From Adineta vaga (lineage: Eukaryota > Rotifera), in NCBI GenBank assembly GCA_021613535.1, contig CP075497.1, forward strand, positions 8,866,001 through 8,930,000: a stretch of 64,000 nucleotides of DNA, read 5' to 3'. A program made the position numbers and the translations under genes. Shown piece after piece: positions 35,395-47,972 of the stretch. The stretch's first letter is position 1. Each line of letters opens with the position of its first letter. The notes beneath the pieces are model-generated. The model had not been told where the DNA came from. It ran no database searches and saw only the letters and a program-made list of their open reading frames with translations.

Positions 35395-35691
35395 CGTTGA
35401 CAATACCGTGTATATAATTTACTCGTTTTTCAGTATATTTAAGTCAGTAATATCGACACAAATATGGTTGAAGAACTATGATAATAATTTTGTGTAAACG
35501 ATTCTGTTTCTCATTCAAAAACAAGAGAACGAGATAAACATGAGTAATATCAACATTACAATCTTCTATACTTGTCACATTTGAAAATACTCTTTTATTT
35601 ATTCCAATTTATCAACATAGTTTCTCTGTGATAGTAGAAATTTATTCGAGACATAAAAATATGCACTACATAATACAAAAAAAAACTTTGA

Positions 35692-36405
35692 TTAAAGTTT
35701 GCTTTGAATTGCATCAAAAACTAATGTTGCTATTCGATCATATCCGGCAGGTGTTAAATGAATAGAATCATCCCATATTTCATCTCGTTCTTTATCAGAA
35801 TTCAAACTATGATATGGAATGCCTTTATCTAAATCAACTAAAACAATTCTATCTTGTTCATTGGATTTAGTCACATAATCACGAATCATATTATTTAACG
35901 CTTGTCTGGCTGCATCATTGGCATCTACTGGTGAAAAAATTGCGTTTTCAATTACAGTCATCACTGCTAACTTAGTTTTTGTTTGTGTGTTATTAAGACA
36001 CATATCATACATTGGTTGTAAACCATTATTGAAAATCTTTTCAGCAGTTTTTGAAGAATCAGCTAAATCATTTGTACCACCTAAAATAATAACCCAATCG
36101 TATGCAGCACTTGTATTTAAGAGACGACGAAGTCTATTAACCATGGTTGGTACAACTCGTTCACCACTAATACCTTGTTGTTTTATCGTTACTGGAATAT
36201 TAGCAGATTCAAATAATTCTGTTAAACGTTTAGCATATGGATGAAAAGCTCTTCCATATTTGTAATAACCTTCCGTCAGTGAATCGCCAATAGCAAGTAT
36301 TGAAATTGGCGCTTTTTGTGGTTGATTCCCAGCCATATAAAATAGAATACTACTTACAACAATAACGATGAGAAAGAATATAAAATATAAAGTCCTATCC
36401 TTCAT
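35692..36405 (-). CDS. SGNH/GDSL-type hydrolase, membrane-anchored, intronless
   Basis: 237 residues from ATG 36405. An N-terminal hydrophobic segment (LYFIFFLIVIVVSSILFYMAG) is a signal anchor or signal peptide. SGNH blocks: block I AIGDSLTEGY with nucleophilic Ser; block II Gly in GISGERV; block III GGTND with the Asn; block V DDSIHLTPAGYD with Asp and His. The catalytic set is therefore complete. The family acts as esterases, lipases or thioesterases; substrate unknown. The compact single-domain form and lack of introns resemble bacterial TesA-like enzymes more than typical animal GDSL proteins, so horizontal origin is possible but needs a tree. Confidence 0.92.
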   Translation of the reverse strand: MKDRTLYFIFFLIVIVVSSILFYMAGNQPQKAPISILAIGDSLTEGYYKYGRAFHPYAKRLTELFESANIPVTIKQQGISGERVVPTMVNRLRRLLNTSAAYDWVIILGGTNDLADSSKTAEKIFNNGLQPMYDMCLNNTQTKTKLAVMTVIENAIFSPVDANDAARQALNNMIRDYVTKSNEQDRIVLVDLDKGIPYHSLNSDKERDEIWDDSIHLTPAGYDRIATLVFDAIQSKL

Positions 36406-38072
36406 TCATTTATACTTGCGAAACAGTATGCGTCATATCGTAGAAAAAAACACATTGAAAGTTTTTTCTTCTTCCTTTCTTTCTTTCTTTCTTTCTTTTC
36501 AATATGTCCGATACAGTCGCCCTAAATATTTCATTGGCTTCCAAAAGTAACAACTCGTAGATTAAAATGAATTTTATTGAATTTAAGTCTTCCAGATACT
36601 ATTCGGTGAAAAAAAATGTTTTCATCTAAAATATTTCGTTTGATCTTCAAATATGAGATAGCATACAAGGCAATTAATAGTTTCATAAATTTTGATGCGT
36701 TTATTGAGACAACAAATAAATGAGAAGAAATGTCAATCTTGAATACCTTATCGCATATGATATATGAGACAACACGAAGAGTGTCTCAACAAAATAAAAC
36801 AAGCGATAACGATGACTAAAATGAATTATTTTACTTTCGAAGAAAGGATTTATGAAGTATCAAGTCATAATCACAGATTCTTTACATTGATTGATAGTGA
36901 CATTGATCAACGTCAACAATATCCTTGCTCTGTTCAATTCTGTCTTAATGCATTTTAGTCAGTCGAAAGAATTGAATCGAATAACGAATGCATTACTTTG
37001 AAAATGGATTGAGAGATCTGGAGAAGTTTGAAATTTCGAATACTGCGATAAACATTGTGCTGTATTTTGTATTATCGATATTGTGTATGCAGATGTCACT
37101 AGTAGATGATTTGGAATTGGCTGCTTGATCATAAATTGATCATCTTTTCTCCAATGCATTTTCATTTCACTTATGACTCGATTACTACTATTCTATGATT
37201 TATTGCTTTATTCAATTATTTTTTATCTTTCATGAAAAACTATTCAAACTGCTAATTTGATAAATATATTCTATTTATTTTCTTGAATTTTGTCTGATAA
37301 TATCTCAATATTACTGACGATCACGAACAAAATTACTCGCAATTTTCTACGTGATTATTCATGGATACATATGGATTTTTCTTTGATTGAATACGAACGG
37401 TATCTGTTCAATATAAACTTATTCAACTTTGTCTATTTCATTGACAAATGAGTAAGTGCATTCATGTCTTTTCGATGAGTGTTTTGATAGCATTGAAAGA
37501 ACAATGACTCAAATCTGTACGAAGAATTCATGCATCAAAGAATCAGAACTGCTCTAAATAACTATTTTTTAGATTGTTCGTCGAATGATTTTATTCTTGC
37601 ATACGTTTCATCAATACTTCAATAGAACGAGAAAAAAAACTGCGTATAATTACAGTGTCCACATCAATTCATAATGCTAAAAGTATCGTATATTGCTTTG
37701 GTTGTTCTGTAAGTACATCTTTGAATGTATGATTGAATAGTCTTTCTATTCAACTTTCTTTAAAGTTATGTTACGTTTATATATTTTCAATGTTCATCTA
37801 GTTATTTTCATATATACACATCACAGACAAGAGCATACAGGTGATAATTCATCAAACAATAATCTTATAAAAGTTGCAATTTAGTTAGCATAAGTGTGCT
37901 ATTAAAACAAGTTGATGAAAGATTCGCTACGCTATTTCTTTTTAACAAAGATACCATTAGGATAGATGAAAATCGTAACTGTGTATACGAAAGAATAAAT
38001 CAATATTTCTTTTAGATTTCATCTAATTTCTTTTGTTTGTCTAATTGGTAATAATAATGGTGATTGTTAAAA
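36406..38072. other. 1.7-kb intergenic region between divergent hydrolase and tankyrase
   Basis: Contains a CTTT microsatellite (36475-36499). No gene recognised; small frames at 36764-36958 and 36959-37165 look random. Confidence 0.5.
36475..36499. repeat. CTTT tetranucleotide microsatellite
   Basis: About six tandem CTTT units, roughly 70 bases upstream of the SGNH hydrolase start codon. Confidence 0.85.
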
Positions 38073-41000
38073 ATGGATGAGACATTAAAAGAATTATTCG
38101 AAGCTTGTCGAAATGGAGATTTAATCAAAGTAAAAAGTCTAATTACATCGGAAAATCTCAATGCACAAGATATTCTTGGCAGAAAATCGACACCTTTACA
38201 TTTCAGCTCTGGTAAGAATAGAAAATTCTGTTTATAATGATTTGTTTTCGTTTTTTTTTTCTTTATAGGATTCGGTCGTAAAGATGTTGTTGAATATCTG
38301 CTTAGTCAAAATGCAAATGTTCATATGAAAGATGACGGTGGTCTTATTCCATTACATAATGCGGCAAGTTTTGGACATGCAGAAGTTGTTCAATTACTTC
38401 TAAATCATCATTCGGATGTTAATGCATTAGATAATTGGAATTATAGTCCGTTAGCAGAAGCAGCTAGTAAAGGAAAAGTAGATGTTTGTCTTAGTAAGTG
38501 TTTTTTTACTTTCAATCGAGATCATTTATTTTATATTGAATGAATTTAGTTCTTTTACAATATGGTGCCGATCCAAATTTGAAAAATAGTGATGGAAAAA
38601 GTGCATTGGATCTTGCTGATTCATCAACACGACCAATACTAACTGGTAAGATAAGATTTTCGTCAAACGTGAGAATCAGTTTCATTAATTTATTTTTTGA
38701 AACTAGGTGAATATCGAAAAGATGAATTATTAGAAGCTGCTAGAACAGGTAATGATGAAAAACTATCAAGTATATTAACAGCAACTAATGTCAATTGTCA
38801 TGCAAGTGATGGAAGAAAAGTAAGTTGAACTTATCAATTTGATACAAATATGTATTTGTTAATTATCTTTTTGTTTTAGTCAACTCCATTGCATCTTGCT
38901 GGTAGGATAGAACATATGACAATAAAAGTGAATATATATATATATATATATATCTATTTCTAGCTGGATATAATCGATTGAGGGTTTGTGAAATATTACT
39001 TGATCATGGAGCAGATGTTTTATGTAAAGATAAAGGTGGATTGGTAAGTTCTGAATGTCTTTTTTTCTTCAATTGAAATTATTTCATATCGAGGAATCGG
39101 TGTATTTATCTCTAATACTACATTTTAAGAAGATTTTTCGATTCCGTTATTTCTAATATCAATTGTTAATAATCATTGATTAAAATATGATTTAGGTTCC
39201 ATTACATAATGCTGCTTCCTATGGCCGTGAGTACACTTTACATTCTCTTATTCTTTTTGATTATATTTTTTAACATTTAGATTACGATGTAGCTGAACTG
39301 TTGATTAAAGTAAAAGGCTTTTTTTCTAGTACTAAAAAAGCAATCAAACCATGTATGTTCTAGCATGGTGCTCAAGTCAATGCTTGTGATTTATGGCAAT
39401 ATACACCTATCCATGAAGCTGCTTCGAAATCACGTGCAGATGTTTGTACTCTTCTATTAAGTCATGGAGCTGATCCAACATTACCCAATTGTCATGGTAA
39501 AACAACACTTGATCTTGCTGCAAGTCGAGAATTACGAGATAAAATTTTATGTAATTATGATTAAATTGTCAATAAGTGAACCGTTCTGCTTTTTGTACGA
39601 TAATTCATATTTTAGATGAATATAATGGATACTCATTTCTTGTTGCAATTCATAATGGTGATCTAAGTCGAGTGAAAAAACTTGTAACAAACGAAACAAT
39701 TCATTTTCATCATTTCCAAACAGGAGATTTCCCATTAGTAAGTTTAATCTTGAATATAAATGATTGCGTTTTCAATTCATTGATATATAGCATGTTGCTT
39801 GTACTTCATCATCGACTAAACATCGTCGTCAAATTATTGAAATCTTAATACGACGTGGTGCCATTATCAATATTTTGAACGCAAAGTAAACATTTAATTG
39901 TAGACTCATTCGTGTGATTGTAGTTTTGAATTATTAGACAAATTGCTCCAATTCATATATGTGCTGCTGCTGATTATTGTGATATTTTAGAAATTTTATT
40001 AAAAAACAATGCTGACGTAAGATTAGAAATTTATATTCTCAATTGTTTATCTTTGAAATTTTCAGATTAACTTACTCGATGGACAAGGACAAACAGCTTT
40101 GCATCATGCTGCTAAAAGTGGACACTCAAACGCATGTCGTTTGTTACTAACTCATAACATTGATACTCTAATTGTATCAATAAGTGGACATACAGCATCA
40201 GAGGTGACGACATCATCAAATATTCAACAATTATTGATCAGTAAGTGATATAAAAGCTATGTTCTTCTGTCGACTAGACTAAATTGTGTATTTAGAAGAT
40301 GATAATGAAAAAATTGTATCCGCATCAAATATCACTGATCTGGAATTACAATTATTAGAAGCATCAAAATCGGGTGATCTTGATGTCGTTAAAGTATACG
40401 AATTCTGTTAAGAAGATTAAATATCTGTTCTTTATTTTATTTTCATAGCGTGTACTGACACTTAATCCATTATTAGTTAATTGTCGTGATGCACAAGGTC
40501 GAAATAGTACTCCACTTCATTTTGCTGCTGGATATAATCGTTTACAAGTAGTAGAATATCTATTATCTTTGGGAGCTGATGTGACTGCTCGAGATAAAGG
40601 TAATTGTTTTCAAAAAATCTTTTCTCTTGAAACTTATTATTTCATACGTCAGGTGGTCTCGTTCCATTACACAATAGGTAAGATCTAAGTGACATTTTTT
40701 GAGTTAATACTTAGATTTTCGTATACTTTTTCTAGTTGTAGTTATGGACATTTAGAAGTTACTGCATTATTATTGAAAAGTGATGCATCACCACAAACAG
40801 CTGATCTATGGAAAGTAACACCATTGCATGAGAGTGCTGCGAAAGGCAAATTTGAAATATGTAAATTATTATTGAAATATGGTGCTGATCCAAATAAGAA
40901 AAATCGTGATGGTGCTATACCACTCGATTTAGTTAAAGAACGTGATAGTGATGTTGCAGATTTACTTCGTGGTGATAGTGCTATTTTAGAGTTAGCTAAG

Positions 41001-42879
41001 AAAGGAAATCTCGAACGATTAAGAAAACTAGTAACACCAGAAAATGTTAATTGCCGAGATCTACAAGGAAGAAATAGTACATCCTTACATTTAGCGGGTA
41101 ATTATTGTAAATGATGAAGTTTTTTGGTCGATGAAATTACTTTTTATTTTTTAGCCGGATACAATCATTATGAAATTGCTCAATTCTTGTTAGAAAATGG
41201 GTGTGATCCAAATGCTGTCGATAAAGGAGGATTGATAGGTATATTTTCATATTGAATGCTATGATAAATACAAACCTTTCCTTTTCTTTTCCTAGCTCTT
41301 CATAATGCATCATCATTTGGACATGTAGATGTCGCCACTCTTCTAATTAATTATCATTCTGATGTTAATGCTCGTGATAATTGGTCTTATACACCATTGC
41401 ATGAAGCAGCATCTAAAGGTCGTACTCAATTATGTGTTCTACTTCTTTCTCATGGTGCCAATTCACATCTTCGTAATCAAGATAATCAAACTCCATTAGA
41501 TTTAGCTACAGCTGATGATGTTAAATCCTTATTATTAGATTCGATGTCAATTCCAGCATCTCCAACATCGTCACTTAATAATGATTGTCAAACAATTGTA
41601 ACGCTTTCAACACGTGAAACAACATCGATTCTTGGTGCTGAAACAAATACTCAATCTTTTCGACAACGTTTAGTATCTTCAACAAGTCAACTACAATCAA
41701 TAAGTCCACGTCATTTGACGAACGGTGATGGCAGTATGAGTTTAATAACAGATGACGAACGAAGAGAACAAGCACTGCATATGACAATGGATGAATTTCT
41801 AAGCTTATGTCAGTTTCAATCCAGTCAACAACAAGATTTATTACGAGAATTATTTGAACGTGAACATATTACACTTGATATTCTTGCTGAAATGACACAT
41901 AATGATTTAAAAGAAATTGGTGTTAATACATATGGTGAACGACATAAACTATTGAAAGGTATTGAAAGATTATATAAACAAGCAAAAGATCCATGGTCAA
42001 ATGTACCTGAAAGAGGATCAATGTTTCTTGAACTTGATTCTAATGATCACGAATATCGACTTGTCGAAGATGAAGTAATTATTATTCAAATAATAAACTG
42101 AAATACTTTGTTTCATTTCATTGTAGTTACACAGTACCATTCGCGAACATAAGGATAATTGTGGTGGAATATTCAATCGTTATGTTGTATTAAAAGTAAC
42201 ACAGAGATAATTTCTACTTGGATAAAATTACAGATGTTTCTTTTTTTCACAATAGATTGAAAAAATTCGTAATCGTCGTGTATGGGATCGTTATTGTCAT
42301 CGACGCAATGAAATTCAAGATGATAACAATGGACATGAAAATGAACGTCTACTTTTTCATGGTTCACCATTTTTACATTCCATTATGAACAAAGGTTTTG
42401 ATGAAAGACATGCATCAATTACTGGAATGTTCGGTTCGTTTGATTGATTTCATTGAAATTGATTGAAGAAATAATCTCTTTGTTTTCTCCAGGTGCTGGG
42501 ATTTATTTTGCAGAAAATTCTTCGAAATCGAATCAGTATATTTATGGAATCGGTGGTGGAAATGGTTGTATATCACATAAAGATAAATCATGTTACATAT
42601 GTACAAGGTAAGAGAAGGCGATATGATAAATGTTCACCCTTCATTTGAATATGTTTTAGACAAATGTTATTATGTCGTGTTTGTCTTGGACGATCATTTT
42701 TACAATTTAGTGCATCGAAATTAGCTCATGCACCACCGGGTCATCATTCCGTTATAGGTCGACCTTCACAAGGTGGCCTTGTTTATCCTGAATATGTTAT
42801 CTATCGTGGTGAACAAGCTTATCCAGAATATTGTATTACATATAACCTTTTGAATCCAGTGAACAACGATAAAGAGTAA
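38073..42879 (+). CDS. TNKS: Tankyrase (ankyrin repeats, SAM, PARP catalytic domain)
   Basis: Some twenty exons from [17 protein letters not shown] at 38073; roughly 1,100 residues, near the 1,166 of human TNKS2. Ankyrin clusters are recognised by repeated [20 protein letters not shown] and GADPN blocks; the tankyrase unit starting 'LLEAARxGN...VNCxDxxGRxSTPLHxAAGYNR' recurs several times. One cluster (about 39600-40240) is more divergent. A Ser/Thr-rich linker is followed by a SAM domain ([12 protein letters not shown] ... [11 protein letters not shown]). The PARP domain has [22 protein letters not shown] and [14 protein letters not shown], giving the H-Y-E catalytic triad. The tankyrase zinc site follows as [10 protein letters not shown]...CRVC. 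Family role: poly-ADP-ribosylation of ankyrin-bound partners (axin, telomeric, spindle proteins). An AT microsatellite lies in one intron (38932-38953). Confidence 0.96.
38932..38953. repeat. AT dinucleotide microsatellite in a tankyrase intron
   Basis: About eleven AT units inside a short intron. Confidence 0.85.
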
Positions 42880-43021
42880 ATCTGTCTTTTTTTCTTTTCC
42901 TTTTTAAACTTGTACAAAGACAAACGTGGGCATACATAAACATATATGTAAAAAAAAGAGATAAGTGGTTTTTTTTAAAATAAATTAAATCCTTTTTTTT
43001 CAATCGGTGTGACAGTTGTAT

Positions 43022-43750
43022 TTAAGATTCATTAGGTGGTTCTAAATGAAAGATAATTGGACGTTGTTCGTCATCGTTTGATTGAATGGGTGGTGATGGT
43101 ACAGAATAATCTACTGGTGTAGCCGGTAGCGTAACAAGGCTTCGAAGTATATTATATGATTGAGTATTCTCTGCAGCTGAAGATGATATTTGAGTAGTAC
43201 GCAACTTTTGTAAACTATTTTCGACTTCCATTTTAGCCCATTTCATACGTTCATGAAATCGTCGTTTACGTAAGGAAAAAATAATTTGAGAAATAGTTAA
43301 AAATATGATAACAAGCACATATAATGTTAGAACAAGAAGATGAGGACGAAATGCTTGAAAATGAACACAAGTTTTTATCGATAATGTTCGATTCTTTTGC
43401 ATATACGATTGATTATGATGTTTGACATGTGGTAAATGTTCCGAACAAATGATAGCACAGACTTGATACTGTCCAGCAGATAGATGTTGTAATTCTAAAG
43501 AATTTCTCCAAAATGTTAAATTTTGTTCTGGCATCGAATATGGATTTTCTTGATTACGACGAATCGTAAACTTATAATTTTGACAACTTCGTTGTTCATT
43601 CTCTCGACCAATTTCAAATTGAACATTAACAGTATGTGAATCAAGTATACGAGCACGAAGATAAAATGGACTTTCCACAATAATTTCTTTATCAACTCCA
43701 ATAACAATACTGGGAAATAAGAATATACAGGTTATATAAATCAGCATCAT
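43022..43750 (-). CDS. Type I membrane protein with small fibronectin-like ectodomain
   Basis: From the ATG at 43750 the single exon gives 242 residues. A signal peptide is clear (MMLIYITCIFLFPSIVIGV). The ectodomain of about 110 residues has Cys in RSCQNYKF and AGQYQVCAIICSE, NLTF and NQS glycosylation sites, and the strand pattern LQHLSAGQYQVCA, which resembles a fibronectin type III fold; that assignment is tentative. A membrane helix follows (LLVLTLYVLVIIFLTISQIIF), then RKRRFHERMKWAK and a 75-residue cytosolic tail rich in Ser and Pro. No family recognised; a cell-surface receptor or adhesion protein is possible. It converges on tankyrase with about 140 bases between stops. Confidence 0.7.
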   Translation of the reverse strand: MMLIYITCIFLFPSIVIGVDKEIIVESPFYLRARILDSHTVNVQFEIGRENEQRSCQNYKFTIRRNQENPYSMPEQNLTFWRNSLELQHLSAGQYQVCAIICSEHLPHVKHHNQSYMQKNRTLSIKTCVHFQAFRPHLLVLTLYVLVIIFLTISQIIFSLRKRRFHERMKWAKMEVENSLQKLRTTQISSSAAENTQSYNILRSLVTLPATPVDYSVPSPPIQSNDDEQRPIIFHLEPPNES

Positions 43751-44027
43751 TATTCCATTCTTTTGTTCTCTTCTCCACGTCGATAGACAAACAACCAATG
43801 CTCGACTATACGAATATATATTCTTCTATTATTCATAAATAACATGTATTTTGGCATCATACTATCGACCAAGTTATTACTAGGTCGTTTTCTTTTTCTC
43901 CCATCTTCCATACACGAGTCGTTACATATTTATTCATATGATTATGTATAATGAAGAATCAGATAACATGATAAGAAAAAAACAAACAACTACATTATTA
44001 TACTAATTGTTTTCGAAAGTTGAATTA

Positions 44028-44276
44028 CTACTTTTTGGATTCTTTTTCTCGTTGTAATTGGTTCATTTTAGCAGTTAACTCTTGAGTATCTTCTTCTTGA
44101 AGTTGAACAGCTTTTTTAAAACTATTTGTTTGATGAATTGAATCTAATTCTGATGGTGTTAATGAACCACGATGAAGAGGATTATTTGTAAAACTGGAAT
44201 CAATACCAGCATTTATACTTCGAGTATGATGGGTAGTAGTTGTTTGATAACGATCAGATGGAGTTGTAGTTGACAT
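44028..44276 (-). CDS. Hypothetical small Thr/Ser/Gln-rich protein
   Basis: 82 residues from ATG 44276 (MSTTTPSDRYQTTTTHH). The N-terminal half is Thr/Ser-rich and probably disordered; the C-terminal half is a predicted charged helix (SFKKAVQLQEEDTQELTAKM, ending REKESKK). No domain recognised and no signal peptide. Non-random composition and a clean ATG support a real gene, or one exon of a longer one. Lies about 280 bases upstream of the membrane protein gene on the same strand. Confidence 0.45.
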   Translation of the reverse strand: MSTTTPSDRYQTTTTHHTRSINAGIDSSFTNNPLHRGSLTPSELDSIHQTNSFKKAVQLQEEDTQELTAKMNQLQREKESKK

Positions 44277-45586
44277 TTTCAATATGATACACGATTTAAT
44301 AAAACACACAATGATAGTTATATTAACAAATCATACTTTGCACTTAAAGCTTTTATACGTTGAAAAAGATGAGAGATGTGTAGAATGATGAATCGAAAGA
44401 TATGACGACGAAGCTTTACTGAAGATGAAATGCATATTTTACTCTATGTACTTTATTAATGTATCTCTCTCTCTCTCTACCCATTCTTAATAAGTGCGTT
44501 ATTCGTGACACGCGGTCAACAGCTTCAGCATCCATACACTCGGTAGCTGATAGATTTTACCTCTAAAAAGGAGAAAAGAAGCGACTAAGGAGATAAGAAC
44601 AAACGAGATTACTTTTTCCCTTCTTCTCCTTCATATTCTCTACACATGTAAAACAAATGATCTGTCATCGTCGTCGGTCGCTACTTACAGTTTCTTATTG
44701 CATGAATTGTATGTATAAATATAACTACAACATGTATTCATAATAAGAACGACAGCGGGAATGACGCATGAAGAAATCGAAATGAATAATTGTTAACAAA
44801 ACAATCTTTTGTTTTGATTGAATGACATAGATCATATAACATTACCATCAAACGAATACAGACAATTGATAGACACTCATGTGGAAAGGTTATTTTTAGA
44901 AAAATGAAAGTTGTATGCAAGTAAATAACAACAAGTGTCATTGACGCTTCGGTAATATTCAGCTGAGATCATTACGAAATGATCATACAGTGTGAGATGA
45001 TAACTAGTTATAATGTCTAAATCTTAACTATAGCTGATCTTTGCATGTATCGTTCATTTAATGGCATTACTTAAGGTGTGTGTGTGTGTATGTATGTGTA
45101 CCATATAATAATGCACACTATGTTATGGAAAAAGCTATTTGCTACCATCCAGTAATAGTCATGAATCGTAAATGTAAAGACTGCAATAATCTTGTTATTT
45201 TATTATTTGTTGTTGTTGCGAAACTACTCAAGTTTAGAGACAAGTCTTATCGAAAACAAACAATGATATCAATGTAACATAAAATCCTTGAACGTACGCT
45301 GAGGACAAGTATGTTGTTATTTAATGCAACAAAGATCGAGCTTAGCAGAATATTTTTTCCCGATAAGATGATGTATTTTAGTGATAAAAGCGACCTCGAA
45401 CTTTGTATGTCATTTTTTTTACAAACGACGCAAAATAAAAACGAGAACTTTCAGTTCTATTTTTATACGGAAAATATGTGAGTAATTCTGGATATCACTC
45501 ATAAATATACCTGATTTCATTCTGTATTTTAAGATTTGCCATCGTACGTATTTCTATTGAAAAATATCTAAAACTTTCAACAAATA
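44277..45586. other. 1.3-kb intergenic region
   Basis: Divergent 5' flanks. A TC repeat lies at about 44464-44478 and a GT repeat at about 45077-45090. No gene recognised. Confidence 0.5.
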
Positions 45587-46613
45587 ATGAATGTTAATAC
45601 TACTCCATATGATCCTTCAGTTGGTAAGAAAATAACTCCGGATATTAATAACTGAAAATAACATGTATAGCGTTTAGATCCTTTTAATCCATTTGGATAT
45701 GTACCAAATCTCAATTTAGCCATAGCGTCAACAACTATCTATGGAGTGTCATTACAATTCTATTAACTATTTCATCAGTCTATTATCGCACATGGTATTT
45801 TTTGGTTATGACTATATCTGGTGTATCAGAAGTTGTTGGCTACGCATATCGATGGTCTTTAGCTCATAATCCCGATCAAAGAACACCGTACGTTTTTATC
45901 TTTTCAACAGTAGAAAAGTTTCACAGTATATTTCCAATACACAATAGTTAAGGACTGATCGAGTTTAAGAAAGAAAAACTAAATTGTTTCCTTCTCTCAG
46001 GTATATCATCATGTATTGTTGTATTGTTTTGGCACCAGTTGGCTTAGCCCTAGCTGATTATATACTCGTCGGTCGTCTTATTCGTTTAGTTGGTCGTCAA
46101 TATTCTATAGTAAATGCAAGATTTGTTGAATTTGGTTTTATTATTTCGGATATTCTATCTATCGGTGTTCAATCAGCTGGAGCAGGATTGATTACAAGTG
46201 GAAAGCTAGAGAATCTTACTCTTGGTAGTAATGTTTTAATTGGAGGTTTGGGTATTAATCTAGTTAGTTTTTGTTTTTTCGCTTTGGTTACACTTCATTT
46301 ACATTGGTCGATTTATCATCGTAAAACGGATTTTACAGGACAAGAACGATGGATTAAAATGTTCTATGCATTGTATCTGAGTATGGCTCTCTTAATTGTT
46401 CGTTCTATTTATCGAATTATTGAATTTTCCATGGGTTTTCGAGGTTATTTAGCAATACATGAAACTTATTTTTATGTTTTCGAATGTCTAGTTATTATAT
46501 TTGCATTTGCACTCTTTTTACCACTTCATCCTGGTATGTGGATGGTACTAGATGATCGAGATATTCTTATTAAAGGAGCATCACGTAAAAATCGTGTTCC
46601 TATTACCGAATAA
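45587..46613 (+). CDS. RTA1-like (fungal lipid-translocating exporter family) membrane protein, frame break in exon 2
   Basis: Three exons: 45587-45623, 45678-45887, 46001-46613. The RTA1 fold with seven membrane helices is recognised from FNPFGYVPNLNLA, YYRTWYFLVMTISGVSEVVGY, VLAPVGLALADYILVGRLI, FGFIISDILSIGVQSAGAG, LSMALLIVRSIYRIIEF and HETYFYVFECLVIIFA; these match the family consensus (RTWWF, LEVIGY, DVLSFLVQGAGGG, IRSIFRVVEY, HEVFLYVFD). Exon 2 breaks frame by one base near 45736-45745: upstream reads NLAIASTT, downstream SVITILLTISSVYYR. Without correction the protein stops after about 40 residues. RTA1 proteins are essentially fungal (resistance to aminocholesterol and sphingoid bases), so transfer from a fungus is likely. 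Whether the gene is alive depends on whether the break is real. Confidence 0.85.
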
Positions 46614-47062
46614 GGATTATCGAAATCATTAGAATAAAAAACATAAAACATTTATATGAAGACAATTTGTAAATATTATTTGGCTATTTTCTGTTACAAT
46701 AAACATAAAAAATCCGCTTCATAAACTTCCAACTCATCAAGTGTCTGAGGATAAGGAAAAGTTTCTCATCAAGATATAAGCAAACTTTTCTCTTCTTCTT
46801 ATCTTCTTCTTCTATCGTTATAGTTTGACAACTAACGACAATGATTTTATTGGATTCATACGAAGTCTGTAGTATACCTACCAGCAATGTTTCCGTTCCG
46901 TCATGAAAAACAATACGAATGTATTATTCTAATAAGATTCTTGTCAAACTAATTCTTTTTACAATTAATAATGATTTTATTAATGTTTTACAAAAATATA
47001 GAGGACGCTGGTTTAGTTTTGTTATTTTATAGATTAAGAATTGAAATCTCACAAATTGTATT
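46614..47062. other. Intergenic, between RTA1-like and EBAG9 genes
   Basis: AT-rich; nothing recognised beyond a possible AATAAA near 46635. Confidence 0.5.
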
Positions 47063-47972
47063 ATGATTGCAAAGATTTTATTTCATTTTATTTGCTCAAT
47101 CGGTCGATTTTTTCGTAAAATTTTACAAGTTATCTTTGGACGCCGTCAGGAAGAACTTGGTGCATCTCTATCAAAAACTGAACCAGTCACACTCGAACAT
47201 ATTCGTATTATAAACGATATGGAAAATGATTCGAATCGTCCTTATCAAGCATTTACTGATAGTTCAAAAGTAGATTATATACAAATGAACGATTTTGAGT
47301 TTTTTCGCTTCTTTAAAATAGATACCATCACAAGCAGAATGGAATTCTTGGGGCAATGAGGATATTTTTCGTCAAAAACAACTTGCCAATAATTCACCAC
47401 CTGGTACAACTAATGATGAACAGATTGATTATTTTAGTGATATTGCAGCAACCGTTAGAAAAACCCCGAAAGTAATAGATTGTTCCTTTGTGAGGATAGA
47501 TACAAATATTCATGTTTAGATTATTTTAAAAAAACGTATGAATGAAAATGATAATCATTTTAATTTTAATAATCAATCACTCAACCGACTACAGATGACA
47601 AATGAAGAATTAGTCGATTTTGTAAGATAAATGAAATGAAATGAAATGGATGAGAACTTTTCACTTTTGTTTTTTTCTTTTTCTAGCAACCTGGTCTTAA
47701 TGAATGGCAAGAGGTTGTTGAACAATCTGTAACAACAGGTGGTGGTATTTGGAATGACAATGATGATTTCAATGAACTTTCACATGGTGCAGATGAAGCA
47801 CTTCGTGGTAGGAAAACAACGTCGTTGTTATTCAAAACGGATGTTTTAATTTAATTTTCTTCTAGAAACTCGTCGTCATGAACGTGAAAGAAAACTTCGT
47901 GAACACCAACAGAGAAAATTTGAAAAAGAAGCATCAAGAACTATGTCACATAAACGTGATAGTTTATCTTAG
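47063..47972 (+). CDS. EBAG9: EBAG9/RCAS1 homologue
   Basis: About four exons; exon 1 is 47063-47269 and exon 2 begins at 47322; stop TAG at 47970-47972. An N-terminal hydrophobic anchor (MIAKILFHFICSIGRFFRKIL) parallels that of human EBAG9. Then come PSQAEWNSWGNED (human VEEWTSWDED), DYFSDIAATVRKTPK (human DYFKDMTPTIRKTQK), LNEWQEVVEQ, GGIWNDNDDF, and a C-terminal coiled coil (EALRETRRHERERKLREHQ). Order and spacing match the family, which in mammals is a Golgi-resident protein affecting secretion and glycosylation. An N-terminal insertion of about 30 residues between anchor and the W-S-W block is specific to this copy. Confidence 0.88.

Noticed and set aside
33781-35403. Start of the carboxylesterase nine bases further upstream
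   Set aside because: The codon at 35401-35403 is TTG; the first ATG in frame is at 35394. The same reasoning moved the starts of the genes ending at 3090, 7100, 43022 and 44028.
35918-36244. 108-codon plus-strand frame opposite the SGNH hydrolase
   Set aside because: Shadow of the real gene on the minus strand, which carries all SGNH blocks.
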